A stretch of DNA of 64,000 nucleotides from the NCBI RefSeq assembly GCF_907164915.1, contig NC_061866.1:42224320-42288319 (forward strand), in the 5' to 3' direction. Positions 36,348-50,151 of this stretch are shown in pieces (the stretch's first letter is position 1; each line of letters starts with the position of its first letter). Source of the stretch: Impatiens glandulifera. Lineage: Eukaryota > Streptophyta > Magnoliopsida > Ericales > Balsaminaceae. Position numbers and translations under genes: made by a program. A model generated the notes under the pieces. The model saw only the letters and a list, made by a program, of their open reading frames with translations. It made no database searches and had not been told where the DNA came from.

Positions 36348-37269
36348 AGTATAATATTTAATATTTAATATGCAAACAACAATTTTCTAGTATTAGTCAT
36401 TATTGAAATTATTGAAGTAGTATTAGTCATTATTGAAATTATTGAAGTAACTAAACATATTAACAAATTTCATGGTATACATATGAATGAAACTGAGTTA
36501 TTAAATACAATAAAGTATTTTAACATGATACAAATTTTTCTAAACTAGAATTAATAAAATTTATTAAATAAGATTTTTCAAATTTACTATAGCTATAAAA
36601 TAAATGTATTCAACTGATATGATAAAATTTCACTTAGTATACAATGTTTAATTAAAAAAATTTATGATAAAGAAAATTCAAAATTAATATTTTTTTTTCA
36701 AATAATAAAATTTATAAACAAAATCATTTATTTTGTTTATATTAAATAATTAAAAATAAATGTTTGGTTTACAAATGTTTTAATCTTCATCTATAAAATG
36801 AAAACTTATACAAAATATTACCATATCTCAAATATCACTAGTTATTGAAAAACTAATCTTTATTATTTAAAATAAAATTTATTAATTTTGAATTTTCTTT
36901 ATAATAAAATTTTTTAATTGTAGTATACTATGTCAAAATAAAAATAATTCCATACTTGAGTTCTACATCTTGTAGAACTAGTTATGCAAATAGAAACAAT
37001 TTAATTACCATCTCAATGACTATCTGACTCTGATTATGAACACAAGGGTGAGCCGCTAGCTAGGTGTTAGGCGTTAAAGATTATAATAGCATGTAACCTT
37101 AACAAGAAAAAATTCTAAAATTTTCTATTTAGATATGATTAGTAAAATTAATAAATATATTAATAAAAGAATACTACTATAAAAAAAATATATAAAAGGT
37201 TAATTAATTGATGTTCAAATATTCATAAAATTGAGGAGAGATTATTTTGTAATGATTATTTTAAATTTC

Positions 37270-37309
<40 letters not shown>

Positions 37310-37425
37310 AATTTCGTCTCACGAAAAGCAAGCGGTATGACTTTATGTAATTTCTTTATATGTTATTATTAATTAGTTAAGATAGGATAGAAAATTGTTA
37401 GTTTAAATCTTATATATATATATAT
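36348..37425. other. Rest of direct-repeat copy 2 and AT-rich DNA
   Basis: A 30-bp tandem duplication (TATTAGTCATTATTGAAATT and the following bases, about 36391-36450) and a (TA)n tract at 37273-37305. No gene seen. Confidence 0.55.
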
Positions 37426-37696
37426 CAGTGTTCTAAACGGCGGTAGGCGGTGGCGGAGCGGTAAGTGACTACCTACTGTCTCGGGTGCCTAGGCGGTGCC
37501 TAAGCGATGCCTAGGCGGTTGAATATAAATATAATAAAAATGTTCTATAATTATCATTTTACTAAAAAGTCAAATTAATATTCTCTAATATAGTAACATT
37601 TTAAAAAAATAAGTATGTAGACGAACTGGAGAAGAGATAAATGATCTAAGAAGATGTAGATGATAAGGAGGTGAGGTGAATGAGATAAGAACACTG
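37426..37696. mobile_element. hAT-like MITE, 271 bp
   Basis: The terminal inverted repeats are CAGTGTTCT and AGAACACTG, and the element is set in TA-rich flanks that mask its duplication. The 5' part holds GGCGGTAGGCGGTGGCGGAG and CCTAGGCGGTGCC motifs. Non-coding. Confidence 0.7.
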
Positions 37697-37704
37697 ATAT
37701 ATAT

Positions 37705-38180
37705 ATAATGTTAGGGAGTCAGTTATATTAGCGTCAGATAAAGATAATTGTAAGTTTGGAAAAACGTTAAAATAAACTGGTCCTTGAGCTAAACTGGACT
37801 GTATTATTCCCATTAGGGATTGTTTCCAATTTAGATTTCTTCCATCTCTTAGGGCTGTCATAAAGCTCTCTGGTAATCCTTCTAAGGTTAAAGGTTTAAA
37901 TGCCACCTGCACTAGTCCTATATGTAGAAATTTATAGGATCGTTTATAATATGCTATATTCATATCTGATAGTAGTTTTATGAGCATATCACTATTATCT
38001 AGTGAAACTGACTCCTCAGTAGTTTTTACTATTTGTTTTAAACCCATTTTTTTAAATGTTCTTAATTGATATATCAATCTAGGTTCAACTTTTGAAATTG
38101 TCCACTTATTTAAGAGATCTAAATCCTTAGGAATATCATATTCCTCTTTTTTTATTCTTAATGTTTTTATTTCTTGAAAT
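37705..38180 (-). pseudogene. Endogenous pararetrovirus (Caulimoviridae) movement-protein fragment
   Basis: A minus-strand frame of about 155 codons resembles the viral movement-protein family of petuvirus/florendovirus-like caulimovirids. Short diagnostic stretches are HIGLVQVAFKPLTLEGLP and QGPVYFNVFPN. Upstream the frame runs back to about 38180, where a stop occurs; downstream it reads into the neighbouring MITE. There is no coat, protease or reverse transcriptase, so this is an isolated and inactive fragment of an ancient integrated virus. It is bordered on its right by a long (TA)n tract and on its left by a short TA-rich stretch. Confidence 0.75.
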
Positions 38181-38218
38181 GATGTTCATTAGATTCATGA
38201 TTAGTAAGGTGTTGATCA

Positions 38219-38336
<118 letters not shown>

Positions 38337-38339
38337 TTT

Positions 38340-39060
38340 TTAAAAAAATATTTAAATTAAATTTTAGTTGTTAAATAGGATTTATATTTAAACTTATAAA
38401 TAAACTTTTATATTATTAAATGTTATTATTTAATAATTGTTGAGATTATTTATTTATATATAGTCTAAATTAAATTGTTTAAGCATTAACAATTATTAAT
38501 TATTATTTTTTAAATTCTAATAAAATATTAAATATTTTAAGTTAATTTAATACGTTAGATGTGAAACATTATCCTTCTTTTTTATTTTAATTTAATATAA
38601 TTTTACTGATATTTTAATAATATTCACCAATCTAATACTTTTAAAAACTAATTATTTATCAATTTAGTATTAATGAGATTGAAATAAATTTAATATTATT
38701 TATTATAATTATAAATATATATTATTATATTATCAAAGTTAAGTTATTATCATATATTTATTATTTAATTTATTATTAATAATTTAAAATTAATATTATG
38801 AATAAAAATATTGTTATTTATTTTAATATATATTAAATTAAAAAATTAAATTAATTAGTAAAATTAATCTCAAATAAAAGGAGAGTAATTGGGAGACTCA
38901 GTCAATTTTATTCATATAATTTTATATATTTAGTTTATATTATTTTTATTTTTTTATTTTTTATTTTATTTTATTTTATTTTAATTATATATATCATATA
39001 TTTATATAATTAAATAATTTATTAATCAAAGAAAATGTAGATAGAGTTGGAGAGAATGAA
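38340..39060. repeat. Right arm of the long inverted repeat
   Basis: Inverse partner of 33380-34090. Its right part also resembles the interior of the CACGACACG-family element at 55640-57545. Confidence 0.7.
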
Positions 39061-39129
39061 GTATTTTAAAAATGTTCATTTACATGTGGATAGTTTTTGA
39101 AAGAAAATAGGAATGATAGATAGAAATTA

Positions 39130-39330
39130 ATGGATTTATAGTTGAGATATGTCTGTATAGTGTCAACATGTGATCACTTCATTATTGCGTCAAATCGTGA
39201 TCATGTCCTCTCGTATTCGTTTCGTGTTCAATTCACTATTCGAGTAAAATAATATTATATCGTGTCATTTTGTACAAATATTGTGTTGATTTATGTTGAC
39301 ACAACCCATTGTCGCTCTAATTTAGAAACA
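39130..39330. repeat. CACGACACG-family terminus (inverted)
   Basis: TCGTATTCGTTTCGTG, CACTATTCGAGTAAAATAA, TATCGTGTCATTT and GACACAACCCATTGTCGC: the same terminus as at 57480-57540 and, inverted, at 29935. Confidence 0.65.
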
Positions 39331-39334
39331 CATT

Positions 39335-40850
39335 ATAATTATACAGGTGAAAAAGTTTATAATAGTCAAATTTTAGCCAACAATGGTTATTATAAAAATA
39401 TTTAAACCTAATAATTTGTTTTAAAAAAAAGGATAAGAATGAAACTATAAATAAATTATATATAAAATATTAAAAACAAAATACATCTAAATAGACAAAA
39501 TTAAAATTTAGATTTAGCTTCTTCACAAAATCCTTTGAAATCTTACCTCTTCTTTGTATATTATTATTAGTAGTAAGATGAAATTTACACTTATGTTTTC
39601 AAATCTATTCTTGTATAAATATTAATTCCAATATTTTAGAATGGTGGAAGATAAGAATCAAGAAATATATTAACACATTATGTCTATATAGTAAACATTT
39701 TTTCATCAAAAAGATTTCTTAGTCTACAAAGATTATAACTAACCTTAAAAAAACATTAAGATGCATGTTAAAATGAAAAATTGATTTATATGGAAACTCA
39801 TGAACAACATTACAAATATTTTGAACAAATTATTAACGAAGTTGATTGAGAAAGATTATAAGCATTTGCCAAAGATAATTAAAAAAAAAAAAAATAAGCT
39901 CACAATCATGTTAACAATACCATTCTATTAGTATTTTTTTGCTAAATTTATAAGTTTTTTTTTTGTTATATTTAGATATATTTATATTTTTAATTTTCTA
40001 TATGTACTATATAATAAAAGTGAAGTTAATTTGGACAAAAAGTACTAATAATTTAAAATATTAATATTAATTTTAAAAAATGCCAATAAAAATGATATAT
40101 TTTACCCTAAAAAATTTCAAACTATTTTTAATTATATTAAATAACAAAATTAATAATTGAGTACATATTTACTTGTATATCATCTATTCTTAAATCACTT
40201 TATTCTAAAGTTTAATAAGAAACTTTACCTAACAAAAATTAAATAATTTATAAAATAAAAAGATTAAATTAATTTTATTAACTAAATAAAATTTAATTTA
40301 TAAAATTAATATTGATCCTAACAAGTTCCAATAAAAGTAGACTATATAATCAAATTAATGATAGGGAATTTGAATTTCAAACATTTTATTTCCAACTTAT
40401 TATTAAATTTATACTAAATTAAGTTTTCTAACACCATTAACTTATTATTTACCCGATATTATTTATACATACAAAATACATTTCACTAATATAATTAGAG
40501 ATTCACGTATAATGTATTCGAATGAAAATATAAATAAAATAAAATAAATAAAAAAATAATAATATATATTCAATGTTTATAAATTTTAATAAATCATGAA
40601 TAATGTATTAAAATAAAAAAATAGAACACTCTTATTTCACATTTTATTCATTTCGGTAAAACAACTTATCTTTTCACATATTTTCTGAATAAACCTCTCA
40701 TCTCGCGACCTTAAACTTTCACTTTGGTCAATCAAACATTTTATTCATATTTTTTTAACATTTATCATTGTGACCTCACACTTTAGTCAATCAAATATTT
40801 GATTCATAATTTTTAACCTCTTTCAATTGATATCGGTCTATTATTATTCG
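39335..40850. other. AT-rich, gene-free stretch
   Basis: No coding region or defined element seen. Confidence 0.6.
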
Positions 40851-41363
40851 GTAAATCACATCTCAATCACACTTAGTTAGGTTGCAAATTTGAAACATAC
40901 ATATAGCATTTTTAACTTTATTTTAAACCATATTAAGTTTATGGGTGGGTCAACCCACAATCCGAACTAAATATCAATTTACTCTCACATATATATTCAA
41001 ATTAACCACAAGTCTCGACCCGTCAATTTGGAAACTTTGAAATTAAGCATCATTAAATATATATATAGATTAGTTAGTTACAATGTTGAACTTATATTGT
41101 TAAATGTTACGCGTTCATCAAATTTGGTGTTGAATATAAAATATAAAGTCTTATTAGTCTAGTTGGTTAAAGAGTTGTACTTGTTCTGTTAGGATACAAG
41201 TTTGAAACATACATGTATCATTTTAAATTTTATTTTTAACCGTTTTAAATTTATAGGCGGGTCAGCCCACAATCCGACTCAAGTATCCATTTACTCTCAT
41301 ATATATTCAAATTAATCACAGCTCTCGACCCAACAATCCGGACAATTTAAAATTAAGCATCAT

Positions 41364-41395
<32 letters not shown>

Positions 41396-41878
41396 TAGTT
41401 AGTTAAAAAGTTGAACTTAAATTGTTAAAATGTCTCGCGTTCATCAAATTTGGTGTTGAAATTAAAATATAGAGTTGTACTTATTAGCCTAATTGGTTAA
41501 AGAGTTGTACTTGTTTTATTATGTTGCAAGTTCTAAACATACATATAACATTTTAAATTTTATTTTTAACCATTTTAATTTTATGAGCGGATCAACCCAC
41601 AATCCGACCCAAGTATTCATTTACTTTCAAATATATATCTAAATTAATCATAACTCTCGATCTAGCAATCTAGAAAATTTGAAATTAATTATCATTACAT
41701 ATATAGATTACTTAGTTAAAAAAATGAACTTATATTGTTATATTGTTCCAAGTTCATCAAATTTGGGGTTGAATTTTAAATATTTAAATTAACCCACAAT
41801 CTGATTCAAATATCCATTTAGTCTCACATAAATATTAAAATTAACCACAGCTCTCGACCCGGCAATCCGGATACTTTG

Positions 41879-41954
<76 letters not shown>

Positions 41955-42180
41955 TTAGTTAAAAAGTTGAACTTATATTGTTAAAATGTTTCGCGTTTAT
42001 CAAATTTGGTGTTGAATTTAAAATATAAAGTCTTAATTTTAAAAATATTTATAGGCGGGTCAACCCACAATCTGACCTACGTATTCATTCACACTTAAAT
42101 ATATATTAAATTAATCACAACTCTCGACCCGACAATCCGAACATTTTAAAATTAAGTATCATTTTATATATAATATAATG
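40850..42180 (+). repeat. Tandem array of the tRNA-like repeat, about 320 bp period
   Basis: Four to five degenerate units. Each has GCGGGTCAACCCACAATCCG, then CTCTCGACCCGACAATCCGG-like sequence, TA tracts, TTCATCAAATTTGGTGTTGA and, in two complete units, box A-like AGTCTAGTTGGTTAAAG (41156-41172) or TAGCCTAATTGGTTAAAG (41485-41502) with box B-like CAAGTTTGAAACAT about 40 bp on. A 67-bp (TA)n tract interrupts it at 41884-41950. Confidence 0.7.
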
Positions 42181-42189
42181 TCATTTTTT

Positions 42190-42740
42190 ATTAACTACTT
42201 AATATAATATACATGTAATGAACTGCTTATCTTTTCTATCCTAATATGCTTAAATTATTAATTTATAATTCAAATTTTGATTCAGATTTTTGTTTTTCAA
42301 TTTCATTTATGATTTTTTTTAAAATTTAAATAAAAGTTATATGTTCTTTTTAAACTGAAATTATGGTTTTTTTACCAGATTTTATAAGAAATTTTGATTT
42401 AGAGCTTACTTTTTAAAATAACTATTATCTATAAACAAATAAAATCTCATAATCATTATACTTAAATCATTAAAAAAAACATTATTCATAATAATATCAA
42501 TTTTCTTCTTTGTAACTATCGGCGTCAGTTTCTAACTTGTTATTGCAAGTTTTCCATAACATTATCCCATGTGGCTTGATTTAGTGACTTGATTTAGTGA
42601 CATTAATTTTCAACAAGTTTGACGAAGAGGTTGAGCTAAATATTATTTATTATTAATATTGATTTTATAGTGATTTGGCTTGGATACGAAGGAACACAAG
42701 TATTTGTATTCGATAGTGTTGTACACAATGACAAATCAAA
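42190..42740. other. AT-rich stretch, no gene seen
   Basis: No feature recognised apart from a short duplicated GACTTGATTTAGTGAC-type phrase near 42580. Confidence 0.5.
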
Positions 42741-42754
42741 AAATTTGAGTTAGG

Positions 42755-43126
42755 ATGGGTTTGGAAAAAAAATTGAGGTGGACTTAAAAAAATAACGAAA
42801 TTTTTTTGGATAAAACGAATATATAAAAGTAAGTTTGGCTATTTTTTAATAATTAGATAAATAAATATTGAATTAAATTAAAAAAATTTAAGAAAATTAG
42901 GGGATAATGTCATATTTTTACCGTAATTTTTTTTTCGGTGTGGGCTTAAAAAAATAACAAGAAAATTTTTGAGAAAACGAGTGGATAAAGGTAAGTTTAG
43001 TCATTTTTTAATAATTAAATCAATAAATAATGAATTAAAATGAAAAAAAAAATAGAAATTGAGGGATAATATCGTATTTTTTGGGGTGGACTTCATTCCA
43101 CCTGAACCCCTACATAGATCCGCCCT
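42755..43126. mobile_element. hAT-like element end with internal direct duplication
   Basis: The right end is the inverse of AGGGCGGATCTATGTAGG, similar to the CAGGGGCGGAGCTAGG end at 22926. Two direct repeats of about 165 bp (from GTGGACTTAAAAAAATAACG near 42778 and GTGGGCTTAAAAAAATAACA near 42942) fill the element. The left end is unclear. Confidence 0.5.
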
Positions 43127-43129
43127 AGT

Positions 43130-45320
43130 TATACAAGGAGGATGAATTCAAGGAGCAAGATAACTTTTAAAAAGTTGTACAACCTCAACATATTATGATC
43201 AGTGTTGAAAAGACTAAAATCACCATCACTCTCACGATACCAAAAACATAAAGAGAGAATGACCAACAAATCGTGAATTAGAAGAGTTGAGATTTTGGGC
43301 TAAGCTATGAATGGACAACGAAGAAGAATGACCGGAGAATCACGAAGTGAAAGAGGTCTAAATCGTTAGTGAAAATAGAGGAGAGCGAAAAAAAGTAAAT
43401 ATCGTGTATATTATATATGTATATATATATATATAATATATTAACTAATTAAAAAAAAAGTTATATGTTATTAAATTAGTGACAGTCTATTATTTTTACC
43501 TACATAATAAAATAAGTGAAGGGTGTTAGACCGTTAAGACAAATCATAATTTTATATAACTTTAACAATAAAGAATCATTAATTGTAAAATTTAAAAAAA
43601 AAAATCAAAAAACTAAATTAGCCCCAAGTATAATTTCAAATAAAAATAAATGTACAATAATATATTTCAAACTTAATTAAACATATAAATAACTCATAAA
43701 TTAATTAATAAGATGTGTATTCTCCCAACTTATTAGATAATTATATAAAATAAAATAAAATTTTAAGATGACACTTACTAATTACAAATTTAAATAAAAA
43801 GTAGTCATAAACATATAATTCAAGTTACCAATGACAACATGAATTTGTCTTTTTAATATCTTTTCTGCCATTAGTTTGGAATCTTGGAGCCAAATCAACA
43901 AACACAACAATTTCCTTAATCTAGTTTGGGAAATTATGATGTTCAAGATTATAAACTGAATAAACATGAGACCCCAAAGATACACAACAAAGAGAGTTAA
44001 TTTGCAATTTCAAGAGTTAAATCCTCATTTTATCCACTATAATTTATATTCGGTTTAAGACAATGCTAGATAACACATTTTATCACTTAATCTATTTAAA
44101 TCAAATTACATCAGATCCATCAATTGACAAACTGCATTGGAAACGACACAAGTCTCAGATGAAATTAAAGAGAAAACCAATATTGTGTGAACAGATTCTG
44201 CATCCTTTGAATCAACAACTTTTCTTGTATGTTTCTCAAAAAGATTTGTTTGAGAAAATAACTCACCAAATCAATTGCGAAAATACTATTTCCTTTGTTT
44301 GTGACTTACTTGAGGAAGTATAAAATTAGATTGAGAAACAAGTTTCTAGCTTTGGAAAGTATTTTAACCTTCTTCCTTAATGCAAAGTACATTTCAACAT
44401 TGTTAGTTAGTGCGGAAGGCTCTTTTTAGCGCAGAACATGGTCTTTAGAACTGAAAATTCAATTTTTTTTAACATAAAAACAGTGTCGAATCGTTGTACA
44501 TAGCTCAATTCAGCGCTAAACATATATAACTGAAATTTTAATTTTTTTTAACCTAAAAACAGTGTTGAAACGCTAAACATGGACTTCAGAACTAAAATTT
44601 TAAGCTTTTTTTAATATAAAAATAGCGATAAGAGTATGGAACATAACTAAAATAGTATCAAAATAATACAACAAAATCTAAGCCTTAACAAACCAGTAAT
44701 ACAACAACACTGCAATTTATCAATCAAACTACATAAGTAGTAAAAACGGTATATTTTAGGTTCAACGGATGATTTGTTCGATGTTTCATCTTCTGTGATG
44801 TTGTTTGTGTTGTATTTTCGAACAGTAAACCTAAAGAAGTTTGTTATTTATACAAAATAAAAAAAACAATATAACTAAAGTTGAAACACCTACCATTTCG
44901 ACCAGAAAAATTATGTATTTGAGTCTACGCAATGAATAAATTTAGGGTTTTAAGTTTGAAGACGATTTTCACCAAAAAAGAGTTGAGAGAAACGATTTAA
45001 CGACAACGAACGAGAATTAAATTTAAAAATGAATTTTATTTTTTATTTATCTCTCATGCACAAGTATTAGGCGACGTCGTAGTCTTCCTTTCGTTCCTAA
45101 CTCGAAACTTCGATGAAACTTCCAGCTCTCCCTCCGATTTTGCCTTGAAACTTCCAACTCTCCCTCCGATTTCGCCTGGAAACTTCCATGAAAATTAGAA
45201 GAAGATAAAACAGAGCACACAAGATCTCTTTTGTGCGCAGGAAGAGGGTGTCTTTCTTTCAATTATACATCTACCATGCTGAATTGATGAATCATCTACA
45301 TCGGAAAATCCCCCAGATAA
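43130..45320. other. Intergenic stretch, no supported gene
   Basis: Two or three imperfect 60-85 bp direct repeats around AACATAAAAACAGTGTCGAA (44470-44640) and a duplicated CAGCTCTCCCTCCGATTT-type phrase (45121-45180). Short open frames at 43782-43985 (minus) and 44063-44323 (plus) match nothing I recognise. Confidence 0.45.
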
Positions 45321-45466
45321 TCATGGGTTTGGATCATAATATTTTGAGTGGGTCACGACACGATATAACAGGCATAAGATTAAGACATGACACAACATGA
45401 TACGATTGAGAGTATAACACGACTTGTCCGAGTCGAATACGACTATTTAGATTTTCATTTGTGCAG

Positions 45467-45941
45467 ATCTTATCTGCAACGAACAACTTTGATAATGAAT
45501 TAGAGATTGGACACGGGGGTTTTGATAAGGTCTACAAATGAGTTATTAATGGTAAAACGAATATAGTTGCAATTAAAATGTTAAATATTGAATCTAGGCA
45601 GGGAGAAAATTAATTTAAGTCAGAAATTGAGATTCTTTCCAAGAATCGACACAAACACCTTGTCTCTGATAGGATATTGCAATGAGGATTGTGAAATTAT
45701 ACTTGTTTACGAGTACATTGAACATGGAACTCTCGTAGATCATCTTCACAAGAATAAACGTGATGGTAGTAGCAAGGGAGACGTGACTCCTCCCTTATGG
45801 GAGCAAAGGCTCAATGTATGTTTGGGTGCTGCTCGCGGGATAGATTACATGCACGTTAATAGTGAACAGGACATGATACATAAAGATGTGAAGAGCGAAA
45901 ACATTTTGTTTATTGTAAGTTTTAAAACATGTTTTAAATAA
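45467..45941 (+). pseudogene. Receptor-like kinase fragment, unit 1 (N-lobe and catalytic loop only)
   Basis: It starts after a splice-acceptor-like GTGCAG with LSATNNFDNELEIGHGGFDK, the P-loop region. It continues to VAIKML (the ATP-binding Lys) and, after a frameshift near 45590, to SLIGYCNEDCEIILVYEYI and MIHKDVKSENILF. Stops occur after the VYK and GEN codons. The catalytic HRD is HKD. The copy breaks off before DFG and runs straight into the spacer. The family is CrRLK1L/FERONIA-like by the HLVSLIGYC and IHRDVK blocks. Confidence 0.85.
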
Positions 45942-46418
45942 TTGAGATTCAAAGAAACTATATGTTAAGATGTATATATACACAACTTACATATTTAATA
46001 TATTAATTAGTTTTTAAAATAACATATTTAACACATTAAACTTATTAAATTAATTTAAGTGTATAAAATGAAAATAAGTAATTTAATTATTAATCATATT
46101 TTATAATTTTTACTAATAATATAATTTAATATATATGTATAAAAAATAATTAACATGAGTGTTTCAAGACACAGCATGACACGTGAAAATAAACATCGAC
46201 ACGATACGATTGGGTCGAAACTCTCGTCGGAATAACACGAAACACGAATTTAAACATGATTTAACACAACAGAAAAGCTTTTGGATTATAATATTTTGAG
46301 TGGATTACGAAATGATATGACACGCATAAGATTAAGAAACGACACAACATGACACGATTGAGCGTCTAACACGACTTGTCCGAGTTGAATACGACCATTT
46401 AGAATTTCATTTGTGTAG

Positions 46419-47165
46419 ATCTTATCTGCAACCAACGACTTTGATAATGAATTAGAGAATGGACACATAAGTTTTGATAAGGTCTATCAATGAGTTATTA
46501 ATGGCAAGACAAAAATAGTGCCAATTAAAATTGTAAGTTCTGAATCTAGGCAGGGAGAGAAAGAATTTAAGTCAGAAATTGAGATTCTTTCCAAGAATAG
46601 ATACAAACACCTTATCTCTCTAATAGGATATTGCAATGAAGATCGTGAAATGATACTTGTTTACGAGTATATGGAACATGGAACTCTCGCAAATTATCTT
46701 CACAAGAATAAACGTGATGGTAATAGGAAGGAAGACGTGACTCCTCAGTCCTCCCTCATGGGAGTAAAGGCTTAATGTATGCTTGAGTGTTGCTCGCGAG
46801 ATAGATTACTTGCACACCAATAGTGAACAGGACACGATACATAGATTTTTGAAGAGTGAAAATATTTTGTTGGATAGGGATTAGTTAGCCAAAATTGCTG
46901 ACTTCAGCATATGCAATATGGGAACTTCGATCGATCCTCCCACCCATTTAGTACCGTTGTAAAGGGGACTATTGGTTACCTAGATCCCCAGTATTTCTTG
47001 ACACGTAGGTTAACCAAAAAATCTGATATTTATGTGTTCGGTGTGAGAGGCCAGATGTTGATACTAGATTAGACGGTGAATAGCGCAGCCTCATTTTGTA
47101 TGTTCAAAGATGCTTGAAGGTAGGAATAGTTAACAAAATCATTTATTCGAGTTTGAGGGGGACAA
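46419..47165 (+). pseudogene. Receptor-like kinase fragment, unit 2
   Basis: Open from 46518 to 46775 (SESRQGEKEFKSEIEILSK to the GTLANYLHKNKRD region), otherwise broken. VAIK is VPIK; HRD is lost (IHRFLK); DFG is DFS; a stop follows the LDRD codons. About 60 bp around the EALCGRP region is deleted. No activity is possible. Confidence 0.85.
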
Positions 47166-47774
47166 TATCACATCCTTCTCTCATATATTACTTTTATTAA
47201 TTAATTGACATTATTAACTAATTTTATTTGGATAATTATTTGTAAGTTTTAAAGCATATTTAAATAATTGACATTCAAAGAAAATATATGTTAAAATTTA
47301 TATCTACACAACTTACATATTTAACATATTAATTAGTTTTTTAAATAACATATTTAACTTATTAAATTAATTTAAGTTTTCTAAATTGAAATAAGAAATT
47401 TAATTATTAATCATATTTTATAATTTATACTAACAATATAATTTAATATATATATATATATATATAAAATAACTAATACAAGTGTGTCAAGACACGACAT
47501 GACACGTGAAAACGGACATCGACATGATACGATTTTGGTCGAAACTCTAGTCGGAATAACACGAAACACGAATTTAAACATGATTTAACACGCCACAAAT
47601 AAACTCGTGGATACGAATTAACACAAAACGAAAGTTTGTGGATCATAATATTTTGAGTGGGTCACGACACGATACGACACGCATAAGATTAAGACACGAC
47701 ACAAAATGACATTATTGAGAATCTAGCACGACTTTTCCAAGTCGAATACGACCGTTTGGATTTTATTTGTGCAG

Positions 47775-48500
47775 ATCTTATCTGTAACCAACAACTTTGA
47801 TAATGAATTAGAGATTGGACACGGGGTTTTTATAAGGTCTATAAAGGAGTTATTAATGGCAAGACGAAAACAATTGCAATTAAAAAGTTATGTACTAAAT
47901 CTTGGCAGGGAGAGAAAGAATTTAAGTCAAAATTTGAGATTCTTTCCAAGAATCGACACAAACACCTTGTCTCTCTGATATGATATTTCATTGAGGATCG
48001 TGAAATGATACTTGTTTACGAGTACATAAAACATGGAACTCTCGCAGATCATTTTCACAAGAATAAACGTGATGGTAGTGGCAAAGAAGACGCGCCTCCT
48101 CCCTCATGGGAGTTAAAGCTTAATGTGTTCTTGGGTGTTGCTCGTGGAATAGATTACTTACACACCAATAGTGAACATAACACAATACATAGAGATGTGA
48201 AGAACGGAAATATTTGTTGGATAGAGATTGGGTGGCCAAAATTAAAGACTTTGGCATATGCAATATGGGAATCCTCCCACCCATATTAGTACTGATATAA
48301 AGGGGACTATTGGTTACCTAGATCCCCAATATTTATTTATCCATAGGTTAACCAAAAAATCTGATGTTTATGTGTTCTGTGTGATTTTATGGGAGGCCAG
48401 ATGTTGATACTAGATTAGATGGTGAACATCGCAGCCTCATTTTGTGTGTTCAAAGGTGCTTGAAGGTAGGAATAGTTGATGAAATCATTTATTTGAGTTT
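47775..48500 (+). pseudogene. Receptor-like kinase fragment, unit 3
   Basis: A frameshift in the P-loop (near 47820) and a stop after the SLI codons. The middle part, 48005-48289, is open: ILVYEYIKHGTLADHFHKN then IHRDVKNGNI. HRD and DFG (KDFGICNMG) are intact, but a frameshift lies between them. Confidence 0.85.
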
Positions 48501-49104
48501 GAGGGGACAATATCACATACTTCTCTCATATATTACTTTTATGAATTAATTGACATTATTAACTAATATATTTGGATAATTATTTAAAGCATATTGACAT
48601 TCAAAGAAATTATATGTTAAAATTTATATCTCCACAACTTACATATTTAACATATTAATTAGTTTTTTATATAACGTATTTAACACATTTAACTTATTAA
48701 ATTAATTTAAGTTTTCTAAATTGAAATAAGAAATTTAATTATTAATCATATTTCATAATTTTTATTAATAATATAATTTAATATAAATATATATATATAT
48801 AATTAACATGAGTGTGTCAAGACATGACATGACACATGAAAACGGACATCGACACGATACGATTGGATCGAAACTCTAGTCGGAATAATACGAAACACGA
48901 ATTTAAACATTATTTAACACGATAATAATAAACTCTTGAATACGAATTAACATGACACGAAAGCTCATGGAACATAACATTTTGAGTAGGTCACGACAAG
49001 ATATGACACAAATAAGAATAAAACACGACACAACATGACACGATTGGGAGTCTAACACAATTTGTCCGAGTCAAATACGAACGTTTAGATTTTTATTTGT
49101 GTAG

Positions 49105-49835
49105 ATCTTATCTGCAACCAACAACTTTGATCATTAATTAGATATTGGAAACGGAGTTTTGATAAGGTCTACAAAGGGGTTATTAATTGCAAGACAAAAA
49201 TAGTTGCAATTAAAAGGTTAAGTTCTGAATCTAGACAGGAAGAGAAAGAATTTAAGTCAGAAATTGATATTCTTTCCCATGATCGATAAAAACACCTTGT
49301 CTCTCTAATAGGATATTGCAATGAGGATCGTGAAATGATACTTGTTTACGAGTACATGGAACTTTCGCAGATCAACTTCAAAAGAATAAACGTGATGGTT
49401 GTGGCAAGGAAGACGTGACTCCTCCCTCATGGGAGTAAATGCTTAATTTATTCTTGGGTGTTGCTCGTGGGATAGATTACATGCACACCAATAGTGAACA
49501 GGACACGATACATAGAGATGTGAAGAGCGAAAACATTTTATTGGATAGGGATTGGGTGGCCGAAATTGCAGACTTCGGCATATGTAAAGTGGGAACTGCA
49601 ATCGATCCTCCCACCCATATTAGTACCGATGTAATGGGGACTATTGGTTACCTAGATCCCTAGTATTTATTGACCCGTAGGTTAACCAAAAAATCAGATG
49701 TCTATGCATTCAGTGTGGTTTTGTGGGAAGCATTATGTGGGAGGCCTTACAACGCAACCTCATTTTGTGTGTTTAAAGGTGCTTGAAGGTAGGAATAGTT
49801 GACGAAATCATTTATTCGAGTTTGAGGGGACAATA
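49105..49835 (+). pseudogene. Receptor-like kinase fragment, unit 4
   Basis: The N-lobe is frameshifted. 49439-49663 is open and well conserved: GVARGIDYMHTNSEQDTIH, RDVKSENILLDRDWVAEIAD, FGICKVG and [14 protein letters not shown], followed by a stop in place of the Gln codon before YFLT. HRD, the following Asn and DFG are all present. About 45 bp after GRP is deleted. Confidence 0.85.
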
Positions 49836-50113
49836 TCACATCCTTCTCTCATATATTACTTTTATTAATTAATTGACATTATTAACTAATTTTATTTGGA
49901 TAATTATTTGTAAGTTTTAAAGCATATTTAAATAATTGACATTCAAAGAAACTATATGTTAAAATTTATATCTACACAACTTACATATTTAACATATTAA
50001 TTAGTTTTTTAAATAACACATTTAACTTATTAAATTAATTTAAGTTTTCTAAATTGAAATAAGAAATTTAATTATTAATCATATTTCATAATTTTTACTA
50101 ACAATATAATTTA

Positions 50114-50151
<38 letters not shown>

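Noticed and set aside
44063..44323. 86-codon plus-strand open frame
   Set aside because: Composition is near normal, but there is no recognised family and the flanks show no gene structure.
45047..45262. 71-codon minus-strand open frame with repeated GELEVSRQNR-like phrases
   Set aside because: It arises from a short duplicated DNA phrase; no family match.
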